Shown here in pieces: positions 42,836-51,975 of a DNA stretch of 54,133 bases. Both the position numbers and the translations under genes were made by a program. The DNA is from an uncultured Lachnospiraceae bacterium (GTDB lineage Bacteria > Bacillota > Clostridia > Lachnospirales > Lachnospiraceae), in the NCBI GenBank assembly GCA_945609985.1, contig CALYZQ010000004.1, positions 1-54,133 on the forward strand, written 5' to 3'. Numbering within the stretch: the stretch's first letter is position 1; each line of letters begins with the position of its first letter. A model generated the notes under the pieces. The model searched no databases. It worked only from the letters and a program-made list of their open reading frames with translations, and was not told where the DNA came from.

Positions 42836-43994
42836 ACGAAAAATAACATTTAAATATTTATTGCCTGAAATTGGCTGTATGGCTCTTACAGAATTGTGTA
42901 TCATTATTGTTACAATGCTGCAAAAGAAAGCCTTTGATGTGACGGTATCCTGCGTCGTAATGGCAGTTTTGGGAGTTGCTGTAACCGGATTTGAATATCG
43001 CAGACTGTTTCTGTTGGACAAGCTTGACTATGACAACGGAGAACATTTTTACAGATTCTGGATTTGCTATCTTTGTGGAATTCTTGTGTCAGTTATCTGT
43101 ATTTTCCTTCCCTATGGCGGATGGCCCTTTTTGGCTGTCTATGTACTTCTTTCCCTGTTTAGTAATATGAGTACGGGAATGCTGGCAGCCACATCGCTTA
43201 TGGTAATCCCTGTAATGTGCAGTCAGGCTTCGGCGAATACATTCTTTTTATATTTTATCAGTGGTATGTTTGCGGTATGTCTATTCCGCTTTACGAATAA
43301 TGAATTTAAGACGGGAATTCCGGTATTTTTATCACTATTATGTCTCTTTTTATGTGAGACCGCCAACGTGGTATTGCCGGCAAATGCCAGACTGAATGCA
43401 GAGCTTTTTGTCATTCCTATTGCAAATGTGATAATCAGTTGCCTACTGCTTGTAGGTATATTGAAACTGTTTTCAGGAATGGTAGTGTACAAATACAGAC
43501 TTCGGTATCTGGAGCTTAATGACAATGAGAGTCCGCTGTTTCTGGAATTCAAAGAAAAGAACAAAGAAGAGTACATGCATATGATTCATACGACCTATTT
43601 TTGTGAACGAATTGCACTCAGACTTTCCTTTGATGTTGATGCATTAAAATGTGCGGGTTATTACTATAAATTGGGTGACAAGCTTAAAGAACTTTTAGAA
43701 GAAAAACAGTTTCCGCCAAAAGCTGAGGAAATTCTTACTGAATATGGTAAGAAGCAGTATTTGTCCAAGGAGACGGCCGTACTTTTATGTGCAGAGACTG
43801 TTATCGGTGCTGTTCTTTTGGTACATAAAAAAAGTCAGGATAAAAATATTGATTATAGTCAGATTATCGATGCTGTATTTGAGCGTTTTGAGGATAAAAA
43901 GACATTTAGCAAATGCGATATATCTATTAAGGAATTGAATATGATGCACAATATCTTTAAGGAGGAAAAACTCTATTATGACTTTTTACGTTGA
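42822..43994 (+). CDS. Degenerate PgpH/YqfF-like membrane protein (HD motif lost)
   Basis: A 390-residue protein in the position of yqfF/pgpH, between phoH and ybeY. Hydrophobic segments at about 18-32, 40-55, 80-97, 100-130, 138-157, 167-187 and 195-218 match the 7TM region of 7TMR-HDED proteins. Residues of about 245-390 align with the PgpH HD domain in order (MHMIHTTYFCERIALRL; ALKCAGYYYKLGDKL; CAETVIGAVLLV; FSKCDISIKELNMMHNIF), but the catalytic YYHDIGK is YYKLGDK here and the other metal ligands are not visible. The roughly 300-residue extracellular N-terminal domain of PgpH is absent. It is therefore probably not an active c-di-AMP phosphodiesterase. Its start overlaps phoH by 14 bases and its end ybeY by 17. 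Confidence 0.8.
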   Translation: MERDKRKITFKYLLPEIGCMALTELCIIIVTMLQKKAFDVTVSCVVMAVLGVAVTGFEYRRLFLLDKLDYDNGEHFYRFWICYLCGILVSVICIFLPYGGWPFLAVYVLLSLFSNMSTGMLAATSLMVIPVMCSQASANTFFLYFISGMFAVCLFRFTNNEFKTGIPVFLSLLCLFLCETANVVLPANARLNAELFVIPIANVIISCLLLVGILKLFSGMVVYKYRLRYLELNDNESPLFLEFKEKNKEEYMHMIHTTYFCERIALRLSFDVDALKCAGYYYKLGDKLKELLEEKQFPPKAEEILTEYGKKQYLSKETAVLLCAETVIGAVLLVHKKSQDKNIDYSQIIDAVFERFEDKKTFSKCDISIKELNMMHNIFKEEKLYYDFLR

Positions 43995-44478
43995 GAATGA
44001 AACAGAAGTTACCTATGATTTTGATGTGGAAGAAATAGTAAAACTTGTGGCAGAAAAGATTCTGGATACGGAAAACTGTCCATATGAAACACAGGTGAAT
44101 GTGTTGCTTACGGATAATGAACACATCCGTTTCTTCAACAAGGAATATCGTAATATAGATCGTGAAACGGATGTGTTGTCCTTTCCCAACTTAGATTTTG
44201 ACACGCCGGGTGTATTTGAGATCGAGGAGGATGAGGAAGCAGATTATTTTGACCCCGAAAGCGGAGAACTGATATTGGGCGATATCATTATATCGGTGGA
44301 TAAAGTAAAAGAACAGTCTGAAAGTTACGGACACAGTAAGAAGAGGGAGTTTGCTTTTCTGGTTGCACACAGTATGCTTCATCTTTGCGGATATGATCAT
44401 ATGGAAAAAGAGGAAGCATCCGTTATGGAGAGAAAACAGGAAGATGCACTTACTTTACTGGGAATTACAAGAGATTAA
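43978..44478 (+). CDS. ybeY: Endoribonuclease YbeY (rRNA maturation)
   Basis: A 166-residue metal-dependent RNase that matures 16S rRNA 3' ends. The zinc site HSMLHLCGYDH (about 124-134; H-x3-H-x5-H) and RNIDRETDVLSFPN (about 58-71) are diagnostic. The ATG lies inside the end of the preceding gene, with AAGGAGG about 12 bases upstream, so translation is coupled. An acidic insertion (about 78-92, EIEEDEEADYFDPES) occurs as in many Clostridia. No diacylglycerol kinase (dgkA) or era gene follows here, unlike Bacillus. Confidence 0.95.
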   Translation: MTFYVENETEVTYDFDVEEIVKLVAEKILDTENCPYETQVNVLLTDNEHIRFFNKEYRNIDRETDVLSFPNLDFDTPGVFEIEEDEEADYFDPESGELILGDIIISVDKVKEQSESYGHSKKREFAFLVAHSMLHLCGYDHMEKEEASVMERKQEDALTLLGITRD

Positions 44479-44492
44479 TTGAGGTAATATTC

Positions 44493-46094
44493 ATGAATTT
44501 TGTGGAGACAAAGAGAAAACAAATTACATTTTTCTCGTATGTGGCAGGCATTTTGTTAATATGGCTGTTTTTTAATAAGACAGGAAATTCGGCAATGGCA
44601 TACCTGGCCATTACCATGGAGCTTTTTATGGTTTTATGGAGTGTTTCCGGCGGTGCTGTGGCAGATGCAGTCAGTAAAGTGCTCTGCAGCAGGAATATGA
44701 AGGGGCAATATAAAAATGCATCCATCCTCAGAAGGAATACATTAATTGTTCAAGGTGTTATGGGAGCATTGGGAAGTGCTGTTTTATTTGTTTTTGCACA
44801 GCCAATTGCAAATCATCTGCTTTCCGTTCCGTATTGTGTACTCTTGTTAAGAATTTTATCGCCGCTTGTCTTCTTAAGAACGCTTTCTTCGATTCTTTTG
44901 GGCTTCTTTCAGGGAGAAGGCACGGAGCTTTTAAGCTGTATTACCTGTATTGTGCGTCCGATGCTTATACTTATTCTGGGGCTTATGCTTGGAGGAAGCT
45001 TTACACAATATGGTGAAAAGGTAAGCCGGCTTTTGGGACAGGAACAGGTTCTTATAATGTATAATGTTTCAGGAATTGCACTTGCAGTTACGATATCTGA
45101 AGTCTTGATTGTATGTTTTCTTGGTATTTTTTATAAATGTAACAGACCATCCTATAAGAGACAGCATATGGAAGGCATGAAAGCAAAAGATTCTTTTATG
45201 CGTTCTGTTCAAATTCTTTATCACAACATGGGAATAAAGATGCTGATAAAGCTTCTTGAGATATTACCGTTTGTAATTGGTATGATTTTGTTCTTTAGAA
45301 AAAGCGAAGGAACTGTAATTGCGACTGTAGCATACGGTAGCTTTGTGGTTAAATATCTGGCGGTATGCGGTTTGTTTATATTACCGTTATGTGCAATGGT
45401 AATGCCTCAACAGGGCAAAATTACAAGCAGAATCAGAAGAGAAGAGCATCGGCTTGCCAGAAGTATTTTTCAGGCAGGACTTCATGGTGTTGTGATTTGG
45501 GCATTGTTTTTTGCGGTCTTTGTAGGATGTATGTCTGAGGCAATTGCAGAGTTGTTTGGAAAAGAGAACTTGTCAGAGGTTATTAAAATGTTAAGAGGAG
45601 GCTCTTTTATCATCTTAATGGTGGTTACGGGGTACTATTTCTCACAGTTTCTTATAATGCTTGGAAAACAGACCTATGTACTATGTCTGTTGGGGATATA
45701 TAACATATTGTTCATTATATGTACAAGCTTTATGTTAAGTAAAGGTCTTGGCATAGTATCCCTTGTATATGCCGGACTTATCGGTCAGATAATATATGTT
45801 ATGTTACTTGGTTTTTTTGCATTCAGACATTTGCGCATGGGAATAAAATCATTGTATATGGTTGCAGTTCCCATTGTGGGAGCCAGCATAGCAGGTATCA
45901 TTAATCTGCTTCTTGGCAAGCTTCTTGTAAAATTTGCAGGTAATGTTGCTTCAATTGGAATATGCCTGATATTATCCTTTGCTTGCTATCTGTTAATTAT
46001 TTTATTCCTGCGAAATATCAAGGAACAGGATATGGAATATATGCCTGGGGTAAAGATATTTACCTATTTTGGAAATATGTGGAATCTGTTATGA
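44493..46094 (+). CDS. SpoVB-like MOP superfamily flippase
   Basis: A 533-residue integral membrane protein with about 14 hydrophobic segments in the pattern of the MOP/MurJ-like exporter superfamily. The segments GGAVADAVSKVL (about 52-63) and ILLGFFQGEG (about 130-140) match the SpoVB/polysaccharide-flippase pattern (internal repeat of two 6-TM bundles plus two extra helices). SpoVB acts in spore cortex lipid-II flipping; related proteins export polysaccharide precursors. It follows ybeY after 14 bases in a probable sporulation operon, which supports a spore role, though the family is broad. Confidence 0.75.
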   Translation: MNFVETKRKQITFFSYVAGILLIWLFFNKTGNSAMAYLAITMELFMVLWSVSGGAVADAVSKVLCSRNMKGQYKNASILRRNTLIVQGVMGALGSAVLFVFAQPIANHLLSVPYCVLLLRILSPLVFLRTLSSILLGFFQGEGTELLSCITCIVRPMLILILGLMLGGSFTQYGEKVSRLLGQEQVLIMYNVSGIALAVTISEVLIVCFLGIFYKCNRPSYKRQHMEGMKAKDSFMRSVQILYHNMGIKMLIKLLEILPFVIGMILFFRKSEGTVIATVAYGSFVVKYLAVCGLFILPLCAMVMPQQGKITSRIRREEHRLARSIFQAGLHGVVIWALFFAVFVGCMSEAIAELFGKENLSEVIKMLRGGSFIILMVVTGYYFSQFLIMLGKQTYVLCLLGIYNILFIICTSFMLSKGLGIVSLVYAGLIGQIIYVMLLGFFAFRHLRMGIKSLYMVAVPIVGASIAGIINLLLGKLLVKFAGNVASIGICLILSFACYLLIILFLRNIKEQDMEYMPGVKIFTYFGNMWNLL

Positions 46095-46180
46095 TAATTG
46101 AATAATGGTAAATAAATAAGCCGATACTTTAAATTAATTACCGATATGGTAAAATATTATTTGCATGAGTGTGAGGAAAC

Positions 46181-46864
46181 ATGAAGTTTTTAAAAGCTTT
46201 CGGCTTATTTTTTATTTATCCGCTTATTATGCTTGGGATTGGATTTTTAACCGGGATTATGAGTTATGATTATTTTTATCCGGGACAGAAGAATCCGGTC
46301 AGAAGATACGAAGCAGCACTTCCGGAGAATGTGCAGCCTGCAGAGGAGCAAAAGCTTTCAGAGGAAATGCAACAAGTGCCTCAAGAGCAGGATTTGATTA
46401 TGGACGTTTCTGTTATAGAGGAAACCCTCAACGCGGACACAAAATACATCATTCAGGAAATGGATATGGATAATAATTCCGTTCTTGAAACAGAAGAGAG
46501 AGTTCCATCCATGTATCTGGGCATGAATAGAGAACAGTTTTTATTGGCAATGGAGCAATATGCAGCATTTCCGCCACTGTCTGAAAAAGAGAGAGGCTTT
46601 GTGAGCTTGGAGGTAAAATCCTTTTCGACACAAAGAGTCGTTGTACAGATGAATTATCAATATGTACAGCCCAGCAAAAGCTTTTATTTGGCGGTTGCAG
46701 ATAATGAATTGGTAGTACTTTTGGAGGACCAAAAGACGGTATATATTCATACAGGAATCAGACTGGAAGATTTGCCTGAAAATGTTCAGCATGACATTAT
46801 TAATATGCGATTTGTAGAAAATGAAGAAAAACTATATAACTTTCTGGAGGCATACTCCAGTTAA
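46181..46864 (+). CDS. BofC-like protein with N-terminal anchor
   Basis: A 227-residue protein. One hydrophobic segment (about 6-28) anchors or exports it. Residues 40-80 are an acidic, Gln/Glu-rich linker. The C-terminal 110 residues (RFLLAMEQYAAFPPLSEKE-type start, SFYLAVADNELVVLLED, a turn, then DLPENVQHDIINMRF and LYNFLEAYSS) look like the BofC C-terminal domain, which in Bacillus restrains the SpoIVB signalling protease in sporulation. Similarity is by pattern only. Promoter-like TAAAAT lies upstream and a small dyad TTACC-GATAT-GGTAA at 46138-46152. Confidence 0.65.
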   Translation: MKFLKAFGLFFIYPLIMLGIGFLTGIMSYDYFYPGQKNPVRRYEAALPENVQPAEEQKLSEEMQQVPQEQDLIMDVSVIEETLNADTKYIIQEMDMDNNSVLETEERVPSMYLGMNREQFLLAMEQYAAFPPLSEKERGFVSLEVKSFSTQRVVVQMNYQYVQPSKSFYLAVADNELVVLLEDQKTVYIHTGIRLEDLPENVQHDIINMRFVENEEKLYNFLEAYSS

Positions 46865-46888
46865 TCGTTAGAAAAGGAACAAGAGCAG

Positions 46889-48124
46889 ATGAAGAAAAAA
46901 GTAGGAATAATCGGCGGCGGTGCAGCAGGAATGTTTGCTGCAATCACTGCGGCAAGACAGGGTGCAGAGGTTACCGTTTTAGAAGGCAAAGACCGGGTTG
47001 GAAAAAAGATACTTTCTACCGGTAACGGAAAATGTAATCTTGGAAATCTATATTTGAATAGAGAATGTTATTACAGTAATGATTTATCTTTTGTGGAACG
47101 TGCCATAGAGCGGTTTGATGTCATGGATACACTCTCTTTTTTTAGGGGGATTGGTTTACTCATGAAGGATAAAAACGGTTATCTGTACCCTTCCTGTGAA
47201 CAGGCTGCTGTAGTTTTGGATGTGCTCCGCTATGAGATGAAAGCACTTCAGATTAAGCTTAATGAGAACAGGAAAGTAACTGCCTTACATAAAAAGAAAG
47301 ATAAGTGGATGGTAGAGACAGAGAGTGAATGTTTTACATTTGACAGTATTGTGATTGCATGTGGTGGAAAAGCGGCTCCAAAGACAGGTTCTGACGGCAG
47401 TGGGTTTGAGCTTGCCAAGAAATTGGGACATAAGGTGACGAGAGTGGTTCCTGCGCTTGTGCAATTGACATGTAAAGAGGATTATTTGAAATCAGTTGCC
47501 GGAGTGCGCGCAGATGCTGAGATTTTTGTTATTTCAGATGGTGAATGTGTGGCAGAGGAAAGGGGAGAATTGCAGCTTACAGACTACGGTGTGTCAGGTA
47601 TTCCTGTGTTTCAAATAAGCCGTATCGTAAATTATCTTTTGGAAGATAAGAAGACGGTCAAACTTTCTATCAATTTGTTGCCTGATTACAGTGAGGAAGA
47701 ATTTGCACAGCTTTGTCAGATTAGAAGTCTTTTGCAGGAAGGCAGAACCACGGAGGAATTTCTGACAGGTCTTTTACATAAAAAGCTGATATTATTGTTT
47801 ATGAAGCAGGCAGGCTTAAAAGGAGATTTGCCGGTTTCACAGGCTGAAGAAGCTAAGCTAAAAAACTTTTATAAAATGTGCCAAAATTGGGTGCTTTATG
47901 TGACGGGAAGTAAATCCTTTGACAATGCTCAGGTGTCAGCAGGAGGTGTAGAGCTTTCGCAAGTTACTGACAATATGGAGTCGCGTCTTTGTAAGGATTT
48001 ATATTTTGCAGGAGAGATACTGGATGTGGACGGTAAGTGTGGCGGCTACAATTTACAGTGGGCATGGTCAAGTGGTTATCTTGCGGGTATGGCAGCGGCA
48101 GGTACTCCTGTGGTAAAGGAATAA
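46889..48124 (+). CDS. HI0933/BaiN-type FAD-dependent oxidoreductase
   Basis: A 411-residue flavoprotein. The FAD motif is GIIGGGAAGMFAAITAAR (about 6-23), followed by GKKILSTGNGKCNLGN (about 45-60), the signature of the HI0933/YhiN group. VIACGGKAAPKTGSDGSG (about 155-172) and the C-terminal DVDGKCGGYNLQWAWSSGYLAG are also typical. The bile acid 7-dehydroxylation reductase BaiN belongs to this group, but most members have unknown substrates. It is followed 5 bases after its stop by another FAD protein. Confidence 0.92.
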   Translation: MKKKVGIIGGGAAGMFAAITAARQGAEVTVLEGKDRVGKKILSTGNGKCNLGNLYLNRECYYSNDLSFVERAIERFDVMDTLSFFRGIGLLMKDKNGYLYPSCEQAAVVLDVLRYEMKALQIKLNENRKVTALHKKKDKWMVETESECFTFDSIVIACGGKAAPKTGSDGSGFELAKKLGHKVTRVVPALVQLTCKEDYLKSVAGVRADAEIFVISDGECVAEERGELQLTDYGVSGIPVFQISRIVNYLLEDKKTVKLSINLLPDYSEEEFAQLCQIRSLLQEGRTTEEFLTGLLHKKLILLFMKQAGLKGDLPVSQAEEAKLKNFYKMCQNWVLYVTGSKSFDNAQVSAGGVELSQVTDNMESRLCKDLYFAGEILDVDGKCGGYNLQWAWSSGYLAGMAAAGTPVVKE

Positions 48125-48129
48125 GATGT

Positions 48130-49797
48130 ATGATACGAATCAATCAGGTAAAAATGAAAAGCGGGCACAGTAGGGAACAATTGCTTGAGAAGGTGCTTGG
48201 TATTCTTTCTGTCAATGAGACGGATATTTTGGAGTTTGAGATTGTAAGACAGTCCATTGATGCCAGAAAAAAGCCGGATATCTATTATATCTATACAGTT
48301 GAACTTTCCGTGAAACAGGAAGAAAAAATATATAGGGCAGTGCTTCGTAAAAAGTGCATTAAAGAACAGATAAGCAGAGAGGAAAAAATAAAATATAGCT
48401 TTCCTTCATCCGGCAATAAAGTACAAAAGCATCCTACGGTTATTGTGGGAGCGGGGCCTGCTGGTTTGTTTTGTGCGTATTTTTTGGCATTACATGGATA
48501 TAGACCTATCCTTTTGGAACGGGGAAAGTCTGTAGAGGAACGTACAAGGGATGTTGAAGAGTTCTGGAGAACGGGAAAGCTTAATCCTGCATCAAATGTT
48601 CAGTTTGGCGAAGGTGGAGCAGGTACGTTTTCGGACGGCAAGCTAAATACACTTGTGAAGGATAAGGATGGGCGTAATAGAGCCGTTTTGAAAGTGTTTG
48701 TGAAATTTGGAGCCAAGGAATCTATTTTGTACGATGCAAAGCCTCATATCGGTACTGATGTGTTATGCAAGGTTGTAAGGAATATGCGTGAGGAGATTAT
48801 CCGTCTGGGCGGTCAGGTACGGTTTCAAAGTCAGGTGACGGATATTTTGCTTACGGAAGATAAAGTAGGACCAAGAAAAGTTACCGGAGTTGTGGTAAAC
48901 GGTGTAGAGAAACTTTGCTGTGAGCAATTGGTACTGGCAATTGGGCACAGTGCCAGAGATACCTTTTCCATGCTTTATGATAAGCAGATACCCATGGAAG
49001 CAAAAAGCTTTGCTGTAGGACTTCGAGTGGAGCATCCGCAAAGGATGATTAATCTTAGTCAGTATGGGGATGAAAATCCAAAAGAGTTAGGAGCTGCTTC
49101 TTATAAACTGACTGCAAAAGCGTCAAACGGCAGAGGCGTGTATTCCTTCTGTATGTGCCCCGGTGGATATGTGGTAAATGCTTCTTCCGAGGAAGGAAGA
49201 CTTGCAGTAAACGGTATGAGCTACAGTGGAAGAGATGGTGACAATGCAAACAGTGCCATTATTGTTTCCGTGACCCCTGAGGATTTCGGTTCGGACCATC
49301 CGCTTGCAGGAATTGCATTCCAGAGAAGTTTAGAGGAGAAGGCTTATAAGCTGGGAGACGGAAAAATTCCGGTACAGCGTTATGGTGAGTTTAAAGATAA
49401 GGTAAGTTGTTCTGATATATCGGAAAATGATATGAAGGAAGAGTGTGAAATTCGTGATGGTGGGTCAAAGTTGATGCCTTGTACAAAAGGAGAATATGTT
49501 TGGGCTGACGTGAGTCAAATTCTTCCAAATGCTTGTAATGAAGCCTTTGTGGAAGGAATGGAGTCATTTGGCAGGCAGATAAAGGGCTTTAATCGTCAGG
49601 ATGCAATACTTCTCGGTGTGGAGAGCAGAACATCTTCACCTGTAAGAATTCATAGGGATGTAAGCTTGCAATCGCAGGTAATGGGGCTCTATCCCTGCGG
49701 AGAGGGAGCGGGATATGCGGGAGGCATTACCTCTGCGGCTATGGACGGTGTTCGTGTGGCAGAAATGATTGCTACAGAATTTAACAGGTTGACGTAA
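48130..49797 (+). CDS. FAD-dependent oxidoreductase, long form
   Basis: A 555-residue flavoprotein common in Firmicutes but of unknown substrate. The N-terminal 95 residues form a separate domain (IRINQVKMKSGHSREQLLEK and following). The FAD motif VIVGAGPAGLFCAYFLALHG (about 102-121) follows, then NVQFGEGGAGTFSDGKLNTL (about 158-177) and SRTSSPVRIHRD near the C-terminus, ending in a second dinucleotide-type GEGAGYAGGITSAAMDG. It does not share the KCGGYN-type ending of its neighbour. The ATG at 48130 is chosen (AAGGA about 10 bases upstream); the frame extends upstream through the preceding gene without a site. Confidence 0.88.
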   Translation: MIRINQVKMKSGHSREQLLEKVLGILSVNETDILEFEIVRQSIDARKKPDIYYIYTVELSVKQEEKIYRAVLRKKCIKEQISREEKIKYSFPSSGNKVQKHPTVIVGAGPAGLFCAYFLALHGYRPILLERGKSVEERTRDVEEFWRTGKLNPASNVQFGEGGAGTFSDGKLNTLVKDKDGRNRAVLKVFVKFGAKESILYDAKPHIGTDVLCKVVRNMREEIIRLGGQVRFQSQVTDILLTEDKVGPRKVTGVVVNGVEKLCCEQLVLAIGHSARDTFSMLYDKQIPMEAKSFAVGLRVEHPQRMINLSQYGDENPKELGAASYKLTAKASNGRGVYSFCMCPGGYVVNASSEEGRLAVNGMSYSGRDGDNANSAIIVSVTPEDFGSDHPLAGIAFQRSLEEKAYKLGDGKIPVQRYGEFKDKVSCSDISENDMKEECEIRDGGSKLMPCTKGEYVWADVSQILPNACNEAFVEGMESFGRQIKGFNRQDAILLGVESRTSSPVRIHRDVSLQSQVMGLYPCGEGAGYAGGITSAAMDGVRVAEMIATEFNRLT

Positions 49798-49817
49798 AGA
49801 ATGGCTTACAGTAAAAT
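49789..49817 (+). promoter_or_regulatory. Promoter of the DUF896-MTHFS-proA genes
   Basis: TTGACG at 49789-49794 (inside the end of the preceding gene), a 17-bp spacer and TAAAAT at 49812-49817. No LexA-type box is visible next to it. Confidence 0.55.
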
Positions 49818-49845
49818 AGCTTAAGAATGAAAGTGAGGACATATT

Positions 49846-50076
49846 ATGAATATGGATGAAAGAATAAAGCGCATCAATGAGCTTTATCATAAATCACAGG
49901 CAGAGGGATTAACACCGGAGGAGAAGGAAGAACAGGCACTACTTCGAAAAGAGTATGTGGCTTCCGTTAGAGCTAATCTGCGCGGTCAGCTTGACAGTAT
50001 AACCATTGAAAGGCCGGACGGAACAATGGAGAAGTTAAGCGAGAAGAGAAAGAGCAAGGATGATGGAACAGAGTAA
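49846..50076 (+). CDS. DUF896 family small protein (YnzC-like)
   Basis: A 76-residue helical protein, MDERIKRINELYHKSQAEG followed by LTPEEKEEQALLRKEYV and FRANLRGQLDSI-type (VRANLRGQLDSI). These are the two conserved blocks of DUF896; the Bacillus member YnzC is induced in the SOS response next to yneA. It has a GAGG site 7 bases before ATG, and its last 17 bases overlap the next gene. Function unknown. Confidence 0.93.
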   Translation: MNMDERIKRINELYHKSQAEGLTPEEKEEQALLRKEYVASVRANLRGQLDSITIERPDGTMEKLSEKRKSKDDGTE

Positions 50077-50629
50077 GACCAAAAAACAGCTTCGCAGGGA
50101 AGTTTTGGAAAAGCGTAATGACATGACAGAAACGGAAAGAGTCCGAGCGTCCGTTATGATGACAGAACGGCTTCTGGGGCACCAGTGGTTTTATCTGTCT
50201 GATACAATTTTGGGGTTCGCAGGCTATGGTAGTGAAATTTCCACAGATGAATTGCTTGAGGAAGCGTTAAGAATTGGTAAAAAAGTATTTTTGCCAAAGA
50301 TTATCGGTGAGGATATGGTATTTTACCGTATACATTCCCTGAATGAACTCACAGAGGGTTACAAGGGTATCAGGGAGCCTTTGGGTGATACGGAAGTTTA
50401 TGTATATGATGAGGCTTATGCAAACAAAACCTTGATGCTTATGCCGGGTGTGGTATTTGACAGCATGCGTAACCGTATCGGATACGGTAAGGGCTTTTAT
50501 GACCGCTATCTTTCGTATAAGCCTGATTTACAGCTAAGAACCATTGCAATCGGTTTTAAATGTCAACAGGTGGAGACAGTACCAGTCAGTGATAATGATA
50601 TCAGACCTTATCAGGTTATTTTATTTTAA
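50060..50629 (+). CDS. 5-formyltetrahydrofolate cyclo-ligase
   Basis: A 189-residue enzyme (MTHFS, YqgN type) that recycles 5-formyl-THF to 5,10-methenyl-THF with ATP. The conserved ends are seen: the N-terminal KKQLRREVLEKRNDM with the ATP-binding lysine and arginines, LMPGVVFDSMRNRIGYGKGFYDRYL (about 129-153) and IAIGFKCQQVETVPVSDNDI. Start ambiguity is small (two adjacent ATG codons). It overlaps the DUF896 gene by 17 bases. It feeds the same one-carbon pool as fhs and folD in this window. Confidence 0.93.
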   Translation: MMEQSKTKKQLRREVLEKRNDMTETERVRASVMMTERLLGHQWFYLSDTILGFAGYGSEISTDELLEEALRIGKKVFLPKIIGEDMVFYRIHSLNELTEGYKGIREPLGDTEVYVYDEAYANKTLMLMPGVVFDSMRNRIGYGKGFYDRYLSYKPDLQLRTIAIGFKCQQVETVPVSDNDIRPYQVILF

Positions 50630-50646
50630 AGAAATGAGGGAGTAAA

Positions 50647-51891
50647 ATGGATTTAACGACAATGGGACAAAAGGCAGTTGCTGCAAAATACAGCCTGCAG
50701 GTACTTAGTACAGAAGAAAAGAACCGGGCACTTATGACTGCTGCCTCAAAATTAATTGAAAGGCAGGAAGATATATTAGTTGCCAATAACGTGGATATTG
50801 AAAACGGTGAAAAGAACGGTATGCATCAGGGGCTTTTAGACCGTCTCAAACTTACAGAAACGCGTATTGAGGCAATGGCAGAAGGACTTAAGCAGATCGC
50901 AGAGCTTCCCGATTGCATCGGTGAGGTGATGGAACGTTTTGAACGTCCAAACGGCATGCAGATTGAAAAGAAGCGAGTTCCCTTAGGTGTTATCGGCATT
51001 ATCTATGAGTCCAGACCTAATGTGACTGCTGATGCCTTCGGCCTTTGTTTTAAAACAGGTAATGCAGTGATTTTAAAGGGTGGAAGTGATGCAATCCATT
51101 CCAATATTGCGATTGTAAAGGTGTTAAAGGAAGCATTGACGGAGTGCGGCATTAAAAAGGATGCCATTCAACTGATTGAGGATAAGGACAGAGCAGTGAC
51201 TGCTGCCTTTATGAAAATGAATGAATATGTGGATGTATTAATCCCCAGAGGCGGTGCGGGACTGATTCGAAGCGTTGTGGAAAACAGTACCATACCTGTG
51301 ATTGAGACCGGTACCGGTAACTGCCATGTGTATGTGGATGAGTCTGCTGATTTGGATATGGCTGTTAACATTATCTTCAATGCCAAAACTCAGAGAATTG
51401 GTGTCTGCAATGCCTGTGAATCTCTTGTGGTACACAGAAAGATTGCGAAAGCATTCTTACCCAAATTACAGGAGGCATTAAGTGCCAAGAATGTGGAGCT
51501 TCGCGGTGACGAGGGCGTAAGAGCGGTGCTTAGTGACTGTATCCCTGCTACGGAAGAGGATTTCGGTAAAGAGTACTTGGATTACATTTTGTCTATGAAG
51601 ACAGTTGACAATGTTGAGGAGGCAATTGCTCACATTAATAAATATAATACAAAGCATTCAGAGTGCATTGTAACAGAGGATGACAAGGTGGCAGAAAAGT
51701 TCTTAAATCAGGTGGATGCAGCTTGTGTATATTGGAATGTATCTACACGCTTTACGGACGGTTTTGAATTTGGATTTGGTGCAGAGATTGGTATCAGCAC
51801 CCAAAAGCTTCACGCCAGAGGTCCCATGGGCTTAAAAGAGCTAACATCTTATAAATATGCAATTACCGGAAACGGTCAGGTAAGAGGTTAA
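50647..51891 (+). CDS. proA: Glutamate-5-semialdehyde dehydrogenase (gamma-glutamyl phosphate reductase)
   Basis: A 414-residue NADPH-dependent enzyme, second step of proline synthesis from glutamate. An aldehyde-dehydrogenase fold: [36 protein letters not shown] (about 112-147, split across the substrate and cofactor regions), [24 protein letters not shown] and the catalytic-cysteine segment [13 protein letters not shown] (about 251-263). Length is normal. GAGGGAG lies upstream of ATG. ProB (glutamate 5-kinase) is not in the window. Confidence 0.97.
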   Translation: MDLTTMGQKAVAAKYSLQVLSTEEKNRALMTAASKLIERQEDILVANNVDIENGEKNGMHQGLLDRLKLTETRIEAMAEGLKQIAELPDCIGEVMERFERPNGMQIEKKRVPLGVIGIIYESRPNVTADAFGLCFKTGNAVILKGGSDAIHSNIAIVKVLKEALTECGIKKDAIQLIEDKDRAVTAAFMKMNEYVDVLIPRGGAGLIRSVVENSTIPVIETGTGNCHVYVDESADLDMAVNIIFNAKTQRIGVCNACESLVVHRKIAKAFLPKLQEALSAKNVELRGDEGVRAVLSDCIPATEEDFGKEYLDYILSMKTVDNVEEAIAHINKYNTKHSECIVTEDDKVAEKFLNQVDAACVYWNVSTRFTDGFEFGFGAEIGISTQKLHARGPMGLKELTSYKYAITGNGQVRG

Positions 51892-51901
51892 GAAAAACAC
51901 A

Positions 51902-51930
51902 TTGCATAATTTATAAAAAGAAGATAAAAT
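51902..51930 (+). promoter_or_regulatory. Promoter of gltX
   Basis: TTGCAT at 51902-51907, a 17-bp spacer and TAAAAT at 51925-51930, in an A-rich intergenic region. No T-box leader is present (only 84 bases). Confidence 0.5.
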
Positions 51931-51975
51931 AGGAAAAGCTAAGATAACAACGAAAGGATATTACGGTAAAGTATT

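Noticed and set aside
51892..51975. T-box or tRNA gene before gltX
   Set aside because: The 84 bases are A-rich with no cloverleaf or T-box sequence; only a promoter is seen.
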